The position numbers were made by a program, and so were the translations under genes. From Candidatus Zixiibacteriota bacterium (GTDB taxonomy: Bacteria; Zixibacteria; MSB-5A5; GN15; PGXB01): 64,000 bases of DNA. Positions 34,101 to 42,009 of the stretch are shown piece after piece. The notes beneath the pieces are model-generated. The model made no database searches and was not told the DNA's origin. It saw nothing but the letters and a program-made list of their open reading frames with translations. Within the stretch, counting starts at the first letter, position 1, and the number at the start of each line of letters is the position of its first letter. The stretch covers positions 1 to 64,000 of the forward strand of contig JAFGTT010000028.1 in NCBI GenBank assembly GCA_016933955.1. The letters run 5' to 3'.

Positions 34101-36736
34101 TTACCCCGGCCAACAACAGCGGTCTTAATGCTACCATGGTTTTCCATTATTCGGAGAGCGAGCTCAACGGTATTATGGAAAATACTCTGACCCTCTACTC
34201 CTCGACCGATGGTGGGGCCACCTGGACTCCCCGCGGGGGAACCCGTGACGAAACGGCCAACACCCTGACTCTTTCCGGAATCAGTTCTTTTTCCCGCTGG
34301 ACCGCGGGCGGCAGTCTGGGGGAACAGCTTGTCTCGGTTCAATCCGGTTCCTGGACCGACCCGGCCACCTGGCAGGGAGAAGTCATACCCGGAGCGGAGG
34401 ATGATGTTATGATTCTGGCGGGCCATACCATTTCGGTCGATGATAATCTGGCCCAGTGCCATTCTCTGAGTTTCGGTGGTAATGATGCCCTGATCGATAT
34501 GAACGCCTTCAGCCGCCTCGATATTTACGGCGATTTCACTCTTTTCGATCGCACTCATAATGTTTTTTCAGCCGGATGGTCCGCCGACAGCGCTTTTGTT
34601 CGTTTTGTCGGCAGTGAACCGACCCAAACTCTGGCCAATTTCAGCACTACCGGGGCCTCAACTTCTTTCCGCGATCTTATTATCGAAAAGGATAGCGGGA
34701 CGGTCGTAACGACTCTCGGAGATTCCCTGCGGTTAGGAATCCAGAACAGCCTTGAAATTATCAGTGGAACGCTGGAACTGGCTCCGGGTGCCGATCTGGA
34801 GGCCCGCTGGGCCTCAAGCGGAAACCTGACCGGTAACCAGGATCTCAACATTATGATTCATCCCGGCGGGAAATTTATTCTGGTTGACGGTGACGGGACC
34901 CATTTCATTCGAAGCGGAGCCGGCTCTCTTCCCGTTGGGAAAATGACTATTTACGGCGAGGCCGAGTTCTATGATGCCAGTTCCTACGATATCAGTATTG
35001 GTGGAATTGATGTCAAAGATGGCGGAACGCTGAAACTCGGGACCAATCTGGGCAGCAGCACGTACGGGCCGGAGTTCAATCCCGGAACCATCACCATTGA
35101 CTCCGGTGGATCGATGTACGGAGTGACAACCACCAACATCTGGTTCGATACCACCATTGTTATTCTTAATCGCGGCGGTACCTATAAAACATCCAGTTCC
35201 ACTACTGTTTTCCCGCCGACCTTCATCAATAACGGTAAGGTTCGTTACCAGCGTGATCCCGAAACCGAAACCACCGATCAGGTGATTGTGGACACTAATT
35301 ATTACGATATCGAATTTAGTTTCAATGGCAACGACACCAAAAAAATCTGGACCCTTGCCGATGACCGAACCGTTGACGACAGCATGACGATAAATAATGA
35401 TGCTGAATTTATCCTTGAGGCAACATCACCATATACCGTGACCGTTAACGGACTTTTGAGATTAACCAGCGGATTGATTAACAACAGCGATGCCGATGCC
35501 ACTCTTGTTTTGGCCGATGGTGTCTGGATTTCACGGGCAACCGGACAGATTTCCAATACCCCGAATTTTCTCGGAAATATCAATGTCCGTTATACCAGTA
35601 CCGAAACATCTGTGACAACCGGACCAGAACTCCCGACCGGTTCCACGGTCTTGAATGATTTAACCATCTATTCCACTGATCAAACGGTTACACTTGGGGC
35701 CAATGCCACGGTCAACAATGAGCTCACTCTTTCGACCGGTGTTTTCGACAACAACGGCAGTGCCGACAATCTGACCCTGACGCTGGCCGATGGTTCGACA
35801 ATCCGCCGGGCCACCGGGGAACTGACAGCGGCGCCGGTTTTTGCCGATCAGGTCGATGTCGAATATATCAGCACCGTGGGAGCGGTGACCACCGGTCCGG
35901 AATTGCCTTTTTCTCCAACCGTCCTGAACGACCTGACCATCAGCGGCAATATGGGTGTTACCCTCGGAGCCGATGTGACTGTCAATGGCACTCTGGCTTT
36001 GAATGACAGTATTCTTTCGACCGGGACGTACACGGCCACACTCGGAAACAGCGCCGGTATCATCGAGACTTCGGGCTATGTGGTCCAGGGTAAGGTTGCA
36101 ACCACCAGAACTCTGAACCAGGCGGTTAACGAGTCATTCGGTGGCCTGGGTATTGAAATTAACGCCTCCGGCGGCGCTCCGGGTGCCACCGCTGTCCTTC
36201 GGACAGCCGGAACAGCGCCGACTATTTCAGGGGCCACCGGGGTGAGTCGTTATTTCGATGTGACCCCGACGAACAACAGCGGACTCAATGCCACCGTGAA
36301 ATTGCATTACCATGAAAGCGAGTTGAACGGTGCCGCTGAAAATACCCTGGCCGCCTATTCATCCAGCAACGGTGGAACGAGCTGGACATCGCTTGGAGGA
36401 ACGGTCGATACAGCTGCCAATACCGTGACAGTCGATGGAATCGGCAGTTTCGACCGCCTTGGCCTTGGCGGTACTTCCGCGGGTTGCGACTGCAATCCCG
36501 GAGAGGCCAACAACAGCGGCTCGATCAACATTCTGGATGCCACCTATATCATCAACTACCTTTACAAGAGCGGTCCGGCTCCGAAGCCATACGCCAAATG
36601 TTCCGGAGACGCCAACTGCAACTGTGCTGTCAATATTCTGGATGCCACGTTTTTGATCAATTATCTCTATAAAAGCGGACCGGCACCGTGCGATTGCGCA
36701 ACCTGGTCCGGGAGTTGCGGAACGCCGCAGAAATAG
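31121..36736 (+). CDS. Giant modular secreted protein: hydrolase-like head, two beta-helix modules, dockerin
   Basis: This 1871-residue protein starts after AGAGGAGG with a signal peptide (about 1-39). Residues 40-345 form a head domain with conserved QCPHP, AGTHKCN, SDQ/CDQAH, QPHG and ISNGT motifs that could bind metal. Two long beta-rich modules follow (about 350-1065 and 1070-1785), each opening with a WxDxATWxGGxxP-type motif and ending with an NNSGLNAT domain. A C-terminal dockerin-like pair (about 1790-1860, SINILDATYIINYLYKSGP) closes the protein. It is the sum of the next two genes' domains with the module doubled. Likely surface-attached by cohesin; substrate unknown. Confidence 0.75.
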   Translation: MLIQFDNLKSSFKRIRSGMRGSIFLLASMMLLSTSLFGQVQISGDITAHMDSVINLAIGDTPQDLYAAPSAAQETTWRGIIQDILDGDYVSAHSGAGTLDYRVVEFTDVSSKVFYILERTPSATSNFWGTFVFNPEPRRPNLVIQCPHPVQNLNTGNQGFRVFTVANALAFFVAGTHKCNTTTFSPCSGTSTSCSVDPESYRSCDQAHIVNGTFQFTTEELLDYDSELIFIQPHGYTPETGEPDIVISNGTKFYPAVDYLPDLRDNLYNIDNSLTFKIAHIDDWGNDIGQTNVQGRLINNTGDPCADNATSTTGQFIHLEQKYAGLRDTENNWYKLANAIVLTFPLENGQVTSAQSGSWNDNATWEGGQIPTSDDDVLIAAGHTITVDDLTAECHSVLFGDTSSHIDMDASSRLSVYGDFTLFNELHNVFSAGWSATDAKIYFTGFEPLQTLSGWSTTGGSTSFRDVVIDKSSGKVVTGGTGMRLGVQNSLEVLSGTLELSADDDLEARWASSGLLTGNQNLTIDITADGHFLLFDGDGTHFIRSDTGSVPIGKMTVYGEVQLYDASSYDININNVDVKSGGILELGTGLGSTTYGPEFNPGTITVESGGEILNQSSTDIWFDTSSVILNTGATYKTASSTTIYPPTFVNNGKVRYQRDPAVETNDQIVVDTNYYDIELSFNGNGTKKAWSFLGDRSVNDSLTINNDAELLLTADDEQTLTVNNTIRLTSGSIDNSDPDITLAVGDGALISRATGTLAEAPTFMGGVDVRYTSTTASVTTGPELPTSSSALNSLTIYSTDQTVTLGSDIVVNETLTLSTGTFDNDGVDDDFSMTMAEGSTVRRAAAELTTAPIFDNSVNVEYISNYYHVSTGYEIPTASGILKDFTISGDHGVTLSHNMTVNRTMTISGSALNTESYTVTLASGVSLVEENGFTVRGNLTTTRTLSQSVNNNLGGIGVEINATGGAPGATTVLRVTDDPPSIGSVQGISRYFDITPANNSGLNATMVFHYSESELNGIMENTLTLYSSTDGGATWTPRGGTRDETANTLTLSGISSFSRWTAGGSLGEQLVSVQSGSWTDPATWQGEVIPGAEDDVMILAGHTISVDDNLAQCHSLSFGGNDALIDMNAFSRLDIYGDFTLFDRTHNVFSAGWSADSAFVRFVGSEPTQTLANFSTTGASTSFRDLIIEKDSGTVVTTLGDSLRLGIQNSLEIISGTLELAPGADLEARWASSGNLTGNQDLNIMIHPGGKFILVDGDGTHFIRSGAGSLPVGKMTIYGEAEFYDASSYDISIGGIDVKDGGTLKLGTNLGSSTYGPEFNPGTITIDSGGSMYGVTTTNIWFDTTIVILNRGGTYKTSSSTTVFPPTFINNGKVRYQRDPETETTDQVIVDTNYYDIEFSFNGNDTKKIWTLADDRTVDDSMTINNDAEFILEATSPYTVTVNGLLRLTSGLINNSDADATLVLADGVWISRATGQISNTPNFLGNINVRYTSTETSVTTGPELPTGSTVLNDLTIYSTDQTVTLGANATVNNELTLSTGVFDNNGSADNLTLTLADGSTIRRATGELTAAPVFADQVDVEYISTVGAVTTGPELPFSPTVLNDLTISGNMGVTLGADVTVNGTLALNDSILSTGTYTATLGNSAGIIETSGYVVQGKVATTRTLNQAVNESFGGLGIEINASGGAPGATAVLRTAGTAPTISGATGVSRYFDVTPTNNSGLNATVKLHYHESELNGAAENTLAAYSSSNGGTSWTSLGGTVDTAANTVTVDGIGSFDRLGLGGTSAGCDCNPGEANNSGSINILDATYIINYLYKSGPAPKPYAKCSGDANCNCAVNILDATFLINYLYKSGPAPCDCATWSGSCGTPQK
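31230..32160 (+). repeat. Head-domain copy 1
   Basis: This stretch encodes the same domain as 36885-37830. Shared motifs include GDITxHxDS, ILERTPxxTSxxWGTxVFNP, QGFRVF, FVAGxHxCN, QPHGxxxxxGxPDIxxSNGT and RDTExNWxKLxNAxxxTFP. Confidence 0.8.
32170..34320 (+). repeat. Beta-helix module copy A (about 2150 bases)
   Basis: It opens with AQSGSWNDNATWEGG and ends near SFSRWTAGG. It is closely related to copies B (34330-36475) and C (38319-40190), with fixed landmarks HNVFSAGWSA, DLEARWASSG, GNGT/GDGTHFIRS, STYGPEFNPGTI and IWFDT. Copies A and B contain two VxYxSxxxxVxTGPELPT sub-repeats. Confidence 0.85.
34330..36475 (+). repeat. Beta-helix module copy B (about 2150 bases)
   Basis: It opens with VQSGSWTDPATWQGE and ends near SFDRLGLGG, in tandem with copy A inside the same gene. 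It has the same sub-repeat number as A. Confidence 0.85.
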
Positions 36737-36759
36737 AATCAATCCCAACTTGAAGGGGT

Positions 36760-36784
36760 AAGAGCCGGTCACCGATCGGCTCTT
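36760..36784 (+). terminator. Hairpin between the modular genes
   Basis: AAGAGCCG (36760-36767) and CGGCTCTT (36777-36784) form an 8-base-pair stem 24 bases after the stop of the giant gene. Only ATTG follows, so it is a weak terminator or a processing element. Confidence 0.45.
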
Positions 36785-36833
36785 ATTGCCGGATAAAGAA
36801 GGGATAATTAACATAAAGCCCCGGGTGGTAAAA

Positions 36834-38081
36834 ATGAAAGTGAACCTTTTGCTGTTAATTGCAATCATTATCATGACCGTTAATTCTAACGCTCAGGTAA
36901 TCACAAGCGGTGATATTACCGTTCATATCGACAGCATCATAAACGAAATACCGGGGGCGACTCCGGAAGGATTGTATCTGCAACCGGGTGCATCGTCTCG
37001 TGCGTTATGGCGCGGCGTTATCCAGGGAATCTTATCCGGTGATTATGCGGCCGCCAATATGCAGGCGTCCGGAATAAATTACCAGGTGGTTCAATTCACT
37101 GATAATTCGGTTACACCGGCGAAGGTTTATTACATTCTTGAAAGAACTCCGGAATCAACCTCCCGGTACTGGGGTACATACGTTTTCAATCCGGCCCCTG
37201 CCCGCAGTAAACTCGTTATTCAATGCCCCCACCCCAAATATGATCGGAATACCGGCAAGCAGGGTTTCAGAGTTTTTTATCAGGCCGGGGCCAGGGCTTA
37301 CTTTGTGGCGGGAATTCATCGTTGCAACGGTATAACATTTAGCTCGTGTGATGGAACAACGACTGCCTGTTCCGAGGAATCCGAGGCGTATCGATATTCA
37401 GATCAGCCCCATGTGGTTCTGGGGACTTTTCAGATCACAACCGAGGAAATGCTGGCGGTAATTCCGGATATGATAGTCGTTCAGCCTCATGGTTTTTCAC
37501 AGGATAGCGGGGATCCGGATATTATTATGAGTAACGGGACATATTTTACGCCGGAGATCGATTATCTTTTGAATCTTCGGGATAATCTTCTTACCCAGGA
37601 CGCTTCGTTGACTTTTAAAGTGGCTCATATTGACCTTGAATGGACCAAATTGGTAGCCAGAACCAATACCCAGGGACGGTTGATCAATAACAGCCCCGAT
37701 CCATGCGGAACCTACGCCACCTCGGTAACCGGCCGATTCCTTCATCTGGAACAGACATACAGCGGGTTACGCGATACCGAAGCCAACTGGCAGAAACTAG
37801 TTAATGCCGTCATCATGACTTTTCCCGATGACTGCGGGTGTTATCCCGGAGATGCTAACAACAGCGGTGCTGTTAATATTCTGGATGCCACCTATATAAT
37901 TAATTACCTGTATCGGGGGGGCTTACCTCCGAGTCCATATGCCACCTGTTCCGGTGATGCCAATTGTAATGGTGGTGTCAACATTATGGATGCGACCTAT
38001 CTGATAAATTACCTTTATAAAAATGGTCCCGCTCCATGTTCTTGTCTGATATGGACGGCGGATTATGGTGCACCATATTGA
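36834..38081 (+). CDS. Secreted head-domain protein with dockerin
   Basis: From the ATG at 36834 the protein has 415 residues: a signal peptide ending near NSNAQ (about 1-21), the head domain (about 22-340) and a dockerin-like pair (about 345-405, AVNILDATYIINYLYRGG). An ATG-less extension upstream lacks a signal. The head keeps QCPHP, AGIHRCN, SDQPH, QPHGF and MSNGT, spaced as in the giant protein. Repeated His and an HG dipeptide suggest a zinc amidohydrolase fold, which would fit poly-glutamate cleavage next door, but no family was firmly recognised. Confidence 0.75.
   Translation: MKVNLLLLIAIIIMTVNSNAQVITSGDITVHIDSIINEIPGATPEGLYLQPGASSRALWRGVIQGILSGDYAAANMQASGINYQVVQFTDNSVTPAKVYYILERTPESTSRYWGTYVFNPAPARSKLVIQCPHPKYDRNTGKQGFRVFYQAGARAYFVAGIHRCNGITFSSCDGTTTACSEESEAYRYSDQPHVVLGTFQITTEEMLAVIPDMIVVQPHGFSQDSGDPDIIMSNGTYFTPEIDYLLNLRDNLLTQDASLTFKVAHIDLEWTKLVARTNTQGRLINNSPDPCGTYATSVTGRFLHLEQTYSGLRDTEANWQKLVNAVIMTFPDDCGCYPGDANNSGAVNILDATYIINYLYRGGLPPSPYATCSGDANCNGGVNIMDATYLINYLYKNGPAPCSCLIWTADYGAPY
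36885..37830 (+). repeat. Head-domain copy 2
   Basis: This is the counterpart of 31230-32160; it is carried here as a free-standing domain joined directly to a dockerin. Confidence 0.8.
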
Positions 38082-38252
38082 GGATCGGTCCGGATAATGG
38101 TTATGAAAATGATTGCATATACTCAAATAGAGCGGTTTCTCCGATGTTATTCCGTTCCGGCAGGATCGCCGCAAGAATTTTGTACATACACAATTCGGTT
38201 CAATAGGATATAAATTATTACGTGTCACAATTTGTAGCATAGGAGGTCTTTG

Positions 38253-40757
38253 ATGAAGGGCTTTGTGTTAACTGGTGTTTTAATCCTGGCGCTTTGCAGC
38301 AATGTTGCCTTGGCCCAGATTAATTCCGCACAGTCCGGTCCCTGGCAGGACCTAACTACCTGGGACGGGGGAGTTGTACCGTCCTCGTTCGATGATGTAG
38401 TCATTTCATCCGGCCATACCGTCTCGGTCGATGATGAATTCCCGGAATGTCATTCACTGTCTTTTGCCGACAATACGGCTTTGATTGATATGAATGCGGG
38501 CGGGATTTTGAATGTATACGGGGATTTCACTCTGGCCGCCGCCGACCACAATGTCTTTTCAGCCGGGTGGTCGGCCAGCGGCGCCTATATCAGGTTTACC
38601 GGTAGTGAACCGGTGCAAACCCTGAGCGGTTGGAACACCGGAGGAGGCTCGACTTCTTTCCGCGATATGATTATCGATAAGGAAGCAGGGACAAAAGTCG
38701 TTACCGCGGGAAGTGGGATGCGTTTCTGCCTGCAGAACAGCCTTGAGATTATCAGCGGTATTCTGGAAATCAGTCCGGATGATGATCTTGAAGCCCGCTG
38801 GGCAAGCAGTGGTAATCTGACCGGTAATCAGAATCTGGAAATCACCATTCAACCAGATGGCGAGTTTCTTTTGATTGATGGCAATGGAACCCATTTCATC
38901 CGCAGTAATACCAGCTCGGTACCGATCGGAAAAATGACTATTTACGGCCGGGCGGAGTTCTATGATGCCAGTTCATACGATATCAGTATTGCCGGTATTG
39001 ATGTTAAAGATGGCGGAACACTGCATATCGGAACCTATCTTGGCAGTTCCACTTACGGACCCGAATTCAATCCCGGTACTATAAATGTCGAAGACGGCGG
39101 CACGCTGTACAATGTTACCACTACCGACATCTGGTTCGATACGACCATCGTTAATCTCAATGAAGGCGGCGAGTATCGTACCATAAGTTCCTCAACCGTT
39201 TTTCCGCCGACCTTTAACAACAACGGCAAGGTCCGTTATATGCGCAATTCTTCGGGCTCCGATCAGGAGGTAGTCGATACCGACTATTACGGGGTGGAAT
39301 TCAGTTACAGCGAGGGCAGTACCCGCAAGCTCTGGACCCTGACCGATGATCGCAACGTGTTAGACAGCCTTACCACCAATAACAGCGCCGAATTATTGCT
39401 GGCGGCCGATAACCCACATACGCTAACTGTCGAGGGGACAGTCCGTATGACCAGCGGCCTGATTGATAACAGCGATTCGGAAGTTTCCCTGGCCGTATCC
39501 GACGGAACTCTCATCTCCCGCGCGACCGGCCAGATAGCTGTGGCGCCGGTGTTTCTCGGAGGTGTTAACCTGCGTTATACCAGCTCTGTCGAAGCGGTCG
39601 TTGCCGGACCAGAAATGCCGACCGATCCCGGAGTTCTTGATAATTTATCCATTGCCAGTGACCAGGGCGTGGCTCTTTCCCATGATATAGCTGCCAATGG
39701 TAATGTGGTGCTTGAGGATGGCCCGTTAATGACGGACACCTATACCCTGACTCTTGGGCCCGATGCCGCACTCGACGAGACAGCCGGCTTTATTGTCCTG
39801 GGAAATGCAGTTGCGACCCGAACTCTGGATCAGGCTGTTAGTGAATCATTCGGCAATCTGGGGCTGAAAATCGAGGCGCTCGATACTGCTCCCGGAGAAA
39901 CAACGGTACGCCGTGTTACCGGAACACCTCTTATGATTGATGATATTCCGGGAATTGCAAGGTATTTCGATATCAACCCGACCAATAATACCGGACTTAA
40001 TGCCACCCTGGTGATTCATTATAACGATGATGAATTGAATGGCATTCCCGAAGCGCTGCTGGCCGGGTACGCCTCTGATGACGGCGGTTCCAGCTGGAAT
40101 CTGTATAACGGAACGGTTGATCTTTCCGCCAATACTTTCACTCTCGAGGGTCTGGGTTCCATGTCGCTCTGGACTCTCGGGCGCGATACCGTCACCGCGG
40201 ACAATATCCTGATTGTCAAACCGGATCCAATGTTTGCCTTTATGGAATATCCCTACGGTAACCTTGCGGCCATATTCTATCTCGGCGGCGAATTCGCCGG
40301 GGGCGATCATGGGGTCGGGGAAATTGATCCCGCCTCCGTCCGGGTTAACGGCCTGACTCCGCTGGCGGTTACGATTATCTCCTCTTATCCCGGTTTTGCC
40401 AGCGATGTCCTTGAAATAGAACTGGATATAAGAGCCTTTATCGATGGCTATCCGTTGTTGTGGGATGTTTCGGATCAGACCTATACCATAACCGGGAGTT
40501 TCAGCGGCGGCGGTGATTTTGACGAGTCGGCCGGGGTGCAAATGATCGGTCATAAATCCGGCGATGCTAATTTTGATTATCGTGTCAATATCCTTGATGC
40601 TACTCATCTGATAAACTACCTCTATCGGGGAGCGGAACCTCCTCAACCGATTGTTGGAACCGGCGATACCAATGGCGATGGAAACATCAACATCCTGGAT
40701 GTGACCCGATTAATTAATTACCTGTACAGCGGCGGTCCGGCGCCGACTCACCCGTAA
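38253..40757 (+). CDS. Secreted beta-helix module protein with dockerin
   Basis: The start is ATG 38253, six bases after AGGAGG, giving 834 residues. A signal peptide (about 1-21, NVALAQ) is followed by one beta-helix module (about 22-645), a short Ig-like region (VKPDPMFAFMEYPYG...) and a dockerin-like pair (about 770-830, VNILDATHLINYLYRG and INILDVTRLINYLYSG). The module aligns with both copies in the giant protein but has one VxYxSxxxxVxxGPEMPT sub-repeat where they have two. Probable surface scaffold or adhesin. Confidence 0.78.
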   Translation: MKGFVLTGVLILALCSNVALAQINSAQSGPWQDLTTWDGGVVPSSFDDVVISSGHTVSVDDEFPECHSLSFADNTALIDMNAGGILNVYGDFTLAAADHNVFSAGWSASGAYIRFTGSEPVQTLSGWNTGGGSTSFRDMIIDKEAGTKVVTAGSGMRFCLQNSLEIISGILEISPDDDLEARWASSGNLTGNQNLEITIQPDGEFLLIDGNGTHFIRSNTSSVPIGKMTIYGRAEFYDASSYDISIAGIDVKDGGTLHIGTYLGSSTYGPEFNPGTINVEDGGTLYNVTTTDIWFDTTIVNLNEGGEYRTISSSTVFPPTFNNNGKVRYMRNSSGSDQEVVDTDYYGVEFSYSEGSTRKLWTLTDDRNVLDSLTTNNSAELLLAADNPHTLTVEGTVRMTSGLIDNSDSEVSLAVSDGTLISRATGQIAVAPVFLGGVNLRYTSSVEAVVAGPEMPTDPGVLDNLSIASDQGVALSHDIAANGNVVLEDGPLMTDTYTLTLGPDAALDETAGFIVLGNAVATRTLDQAVSESFGNLGLKIEALDTAPGETTVRRVTGTPLMIDDIPGIARYFDINPTNNTGLNATLVIHYNDDELNGIPEALLAGYASDDGGSSWNLYNGTVDLSANTFTLEGLGSMSLWTLGRDTVTADNILIVKPDPMFAFMEYPYGNLAAIFYLGGEFAGGDHGVGEIDPASVRVNGLTPLAVTIISSYPGFASDVLEIELDIRAFIDGYPLLWDVSDQTYTITGSFSGGGDFDESAGVQMIGHKSGDANFDYRVNILDATHLINYLYRGAEPPQPIVGTGDTNGDGNINILDVTRLINYLYSGGPAPTHP
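38319..40190 (+). repeat. Beta-helix module copy C (about 1870 bases)
   Basis: It shares the landmarks of copies A and B and is shorter by about 280 bases, matching the loss of one roughly 90-residue sub-repeat. Confidence 0.85.
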
Positions 40758-40805
40758 ATATTCCGGCAATTTTACGGGCACGGCGTGGATTTTTGTCGCA
40801 ATAAG

Positions 40806-40831
40806 GGTCCGGTTTTGACCGGACCTTTTTT
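40806..40831 (+). terminator. Intrinsic terminator after the modular secreted genes
   Basis: GGTCCGGT-TTTG-ACCGGACC is a perfect 8-base-pair stem followed by six Ts, 48 bases after the stop codon. Confidence 0.88.
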
Positions 40832-40900
40832 ACAAGTGCGTTTGGGGCGTTAAAGACTTATAATAAGATGAAAATGTTGAAAATGTCATGGAGCAATGTG

Positions 40901-41926
40901 ATGAAAATATCTTTTTCACGAATCCTGCAGTTTCTATTCATTATGCCGCTAATACTGTTCGGCCTGTCATGTTCCCACGGGAATAAAGTCCATGACAATC
41001 TCCAGGACCGCCTTGCGAAATTCCATCAGAAAGACAAAGTCACCATCATTTTGACCGATTCCGGTCTGGGCGGGCTTTCGGTAGCCGCCGATATTGAACA
41101 TAGACTCCGGGATTATGGCCTTTTTGGTGAGGTCAGTATGGTATATTTCAATGCTCTGCCGGACGAAAGCCGCCCGTACAACGGCATGAGCAGTACCGCC
41201 GAAAAGGTAATTACCTTTAACTCCGCTCTCAACAGTATGGCCACAAATTATCATCCCGATTTAATCCTGATCGCCTGCAATACTCTTTCGGTTATCTACG
41301 CGCAAACTGAATTCTCGCGACAGATGGAGATTCCGGTGGTCGATATAGTTAAATTCGGAGTTGATTTAATTTATGATAAATTAAAAAATGACAGCGGTGG
41401 TGTCGCAGTTATCCTTGGTACTCCAACTACGATCGGCCAGGATACGCACCGGAGGCTTTTAATTGCCAGGGGTATTGACTCTACCAAAATTTTGACCCAG
41501 GGTTGCGATATGCTGGAAAGCGAAATTCAGGTCGATCCGAAAAGCGATATGGTTTCGGCCATGATCGAAATGTATGCCAGCGAGGTGCTGGAATCCATTT
41601 CTCGAACGGACCGGAACAGGTTGTATGTAGGTTTGTGTTGCACTCATTATGGTTATACCCGGGAAATCTTCCAGCAGGTTTTTGAACGGACCTGGGGCGG
41701 GACAGTCGAAGCTCTCGATCCCAATAGTATCATGAGTGGATTTTTATTCGATGATAAGTATAATAATCGCCATGATAATACCGCCATAACGGTTACGGTG
41801 GTATCTCAGGCCCGATTGAACCAGGATGAGATAGCCTCAATCGGAGTCATGATCCGGCCGGTTTCTCCAGCCACCGCCGAGGCGCTGATCAATTATGTTT
41901 ATAATCCAAACCTGTTTAAATTCTGA
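40901..41926 (+). CDS. Exported lipoprotein of the glutamate/aspartate racemase family
   Basis: The start is taken as ATG 40901, 7 bases after GGAG; ATG 40868 is an alternative. The signal peptide ends in a lipobox (LFGLSC), so the protein should be lipid-anchored outside the cytoplasm. The body matches glutamate racemase: DSGLGGLSV with the catalytic Asp, ACNTLS with the first Cys (C126) and CCTHYG with the second Cys (C247) and His. MurI itself is cytoplasmic and has no such signal. Both catalytic cysteines being kept suggests activity. The neighbouring poly-glutamate cluster makes D/L-glutamate interconversion outside the cell a plausible role. Confidence 0.82.
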   Translation: MKISFSRILQFLFIMPLILFGLSCSHGNKVHDNLQDRLAKFHQKDKVTIILTDSGLGGLSVAADIEHRLRDYGLFGEVSMVYFNALPDESRPYNGMSSTAEKVITFNSALNSMATNYHPDLILIACNTLSVIYAQTEFSRQMEIPVVDIVKFGVDLIYDKLKNDSGGVAVILGTPTTIGQDTHRRLLIARGIDSTKILTQGCDMLESEIQVDPKSDMVSAMIEMYASEVLESISRTDRNRLYVGLCCTHYGYTREIFQQVFERTWGGTVEALDPNSIMSGFLFDDKYNNRHDNTAITVTVVSQARLNQDEIASIGVMIRPVSPATAEALINYVYNPNLFKF

Positions 41927-41959
41927 CGAATATTTACGCAGTCAAATTATCCAATTAAA

Positions 41960-41988
41960 AGAGGGCCGATCATTCGGCCCTCTTTTTG
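41960..41988. terminator. Bidirectional intrinsic terminator
   Basis: AGAGGGCCGA-TCAT-TCGGCCCTCT is a perfect 10-base-pair stem with Ts on both outer flanks (TTTTG on plus, TTTTAATT on minus). It serves the convergent racemase-like gene and the metalloprotease gene. Confidence 0.9.
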
Positions 41989-42009
41989 TTCGATTCGTGA
42001 ATCCCGATA

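Noticed and set aside
33899-34558. Long open frame antisense to the giant modular gene
   Set aside because: It mirrors the repeat codons of the real gene; similar antisense frames appear in the other module copies (for example 39846-40646) and none has a family pattern.
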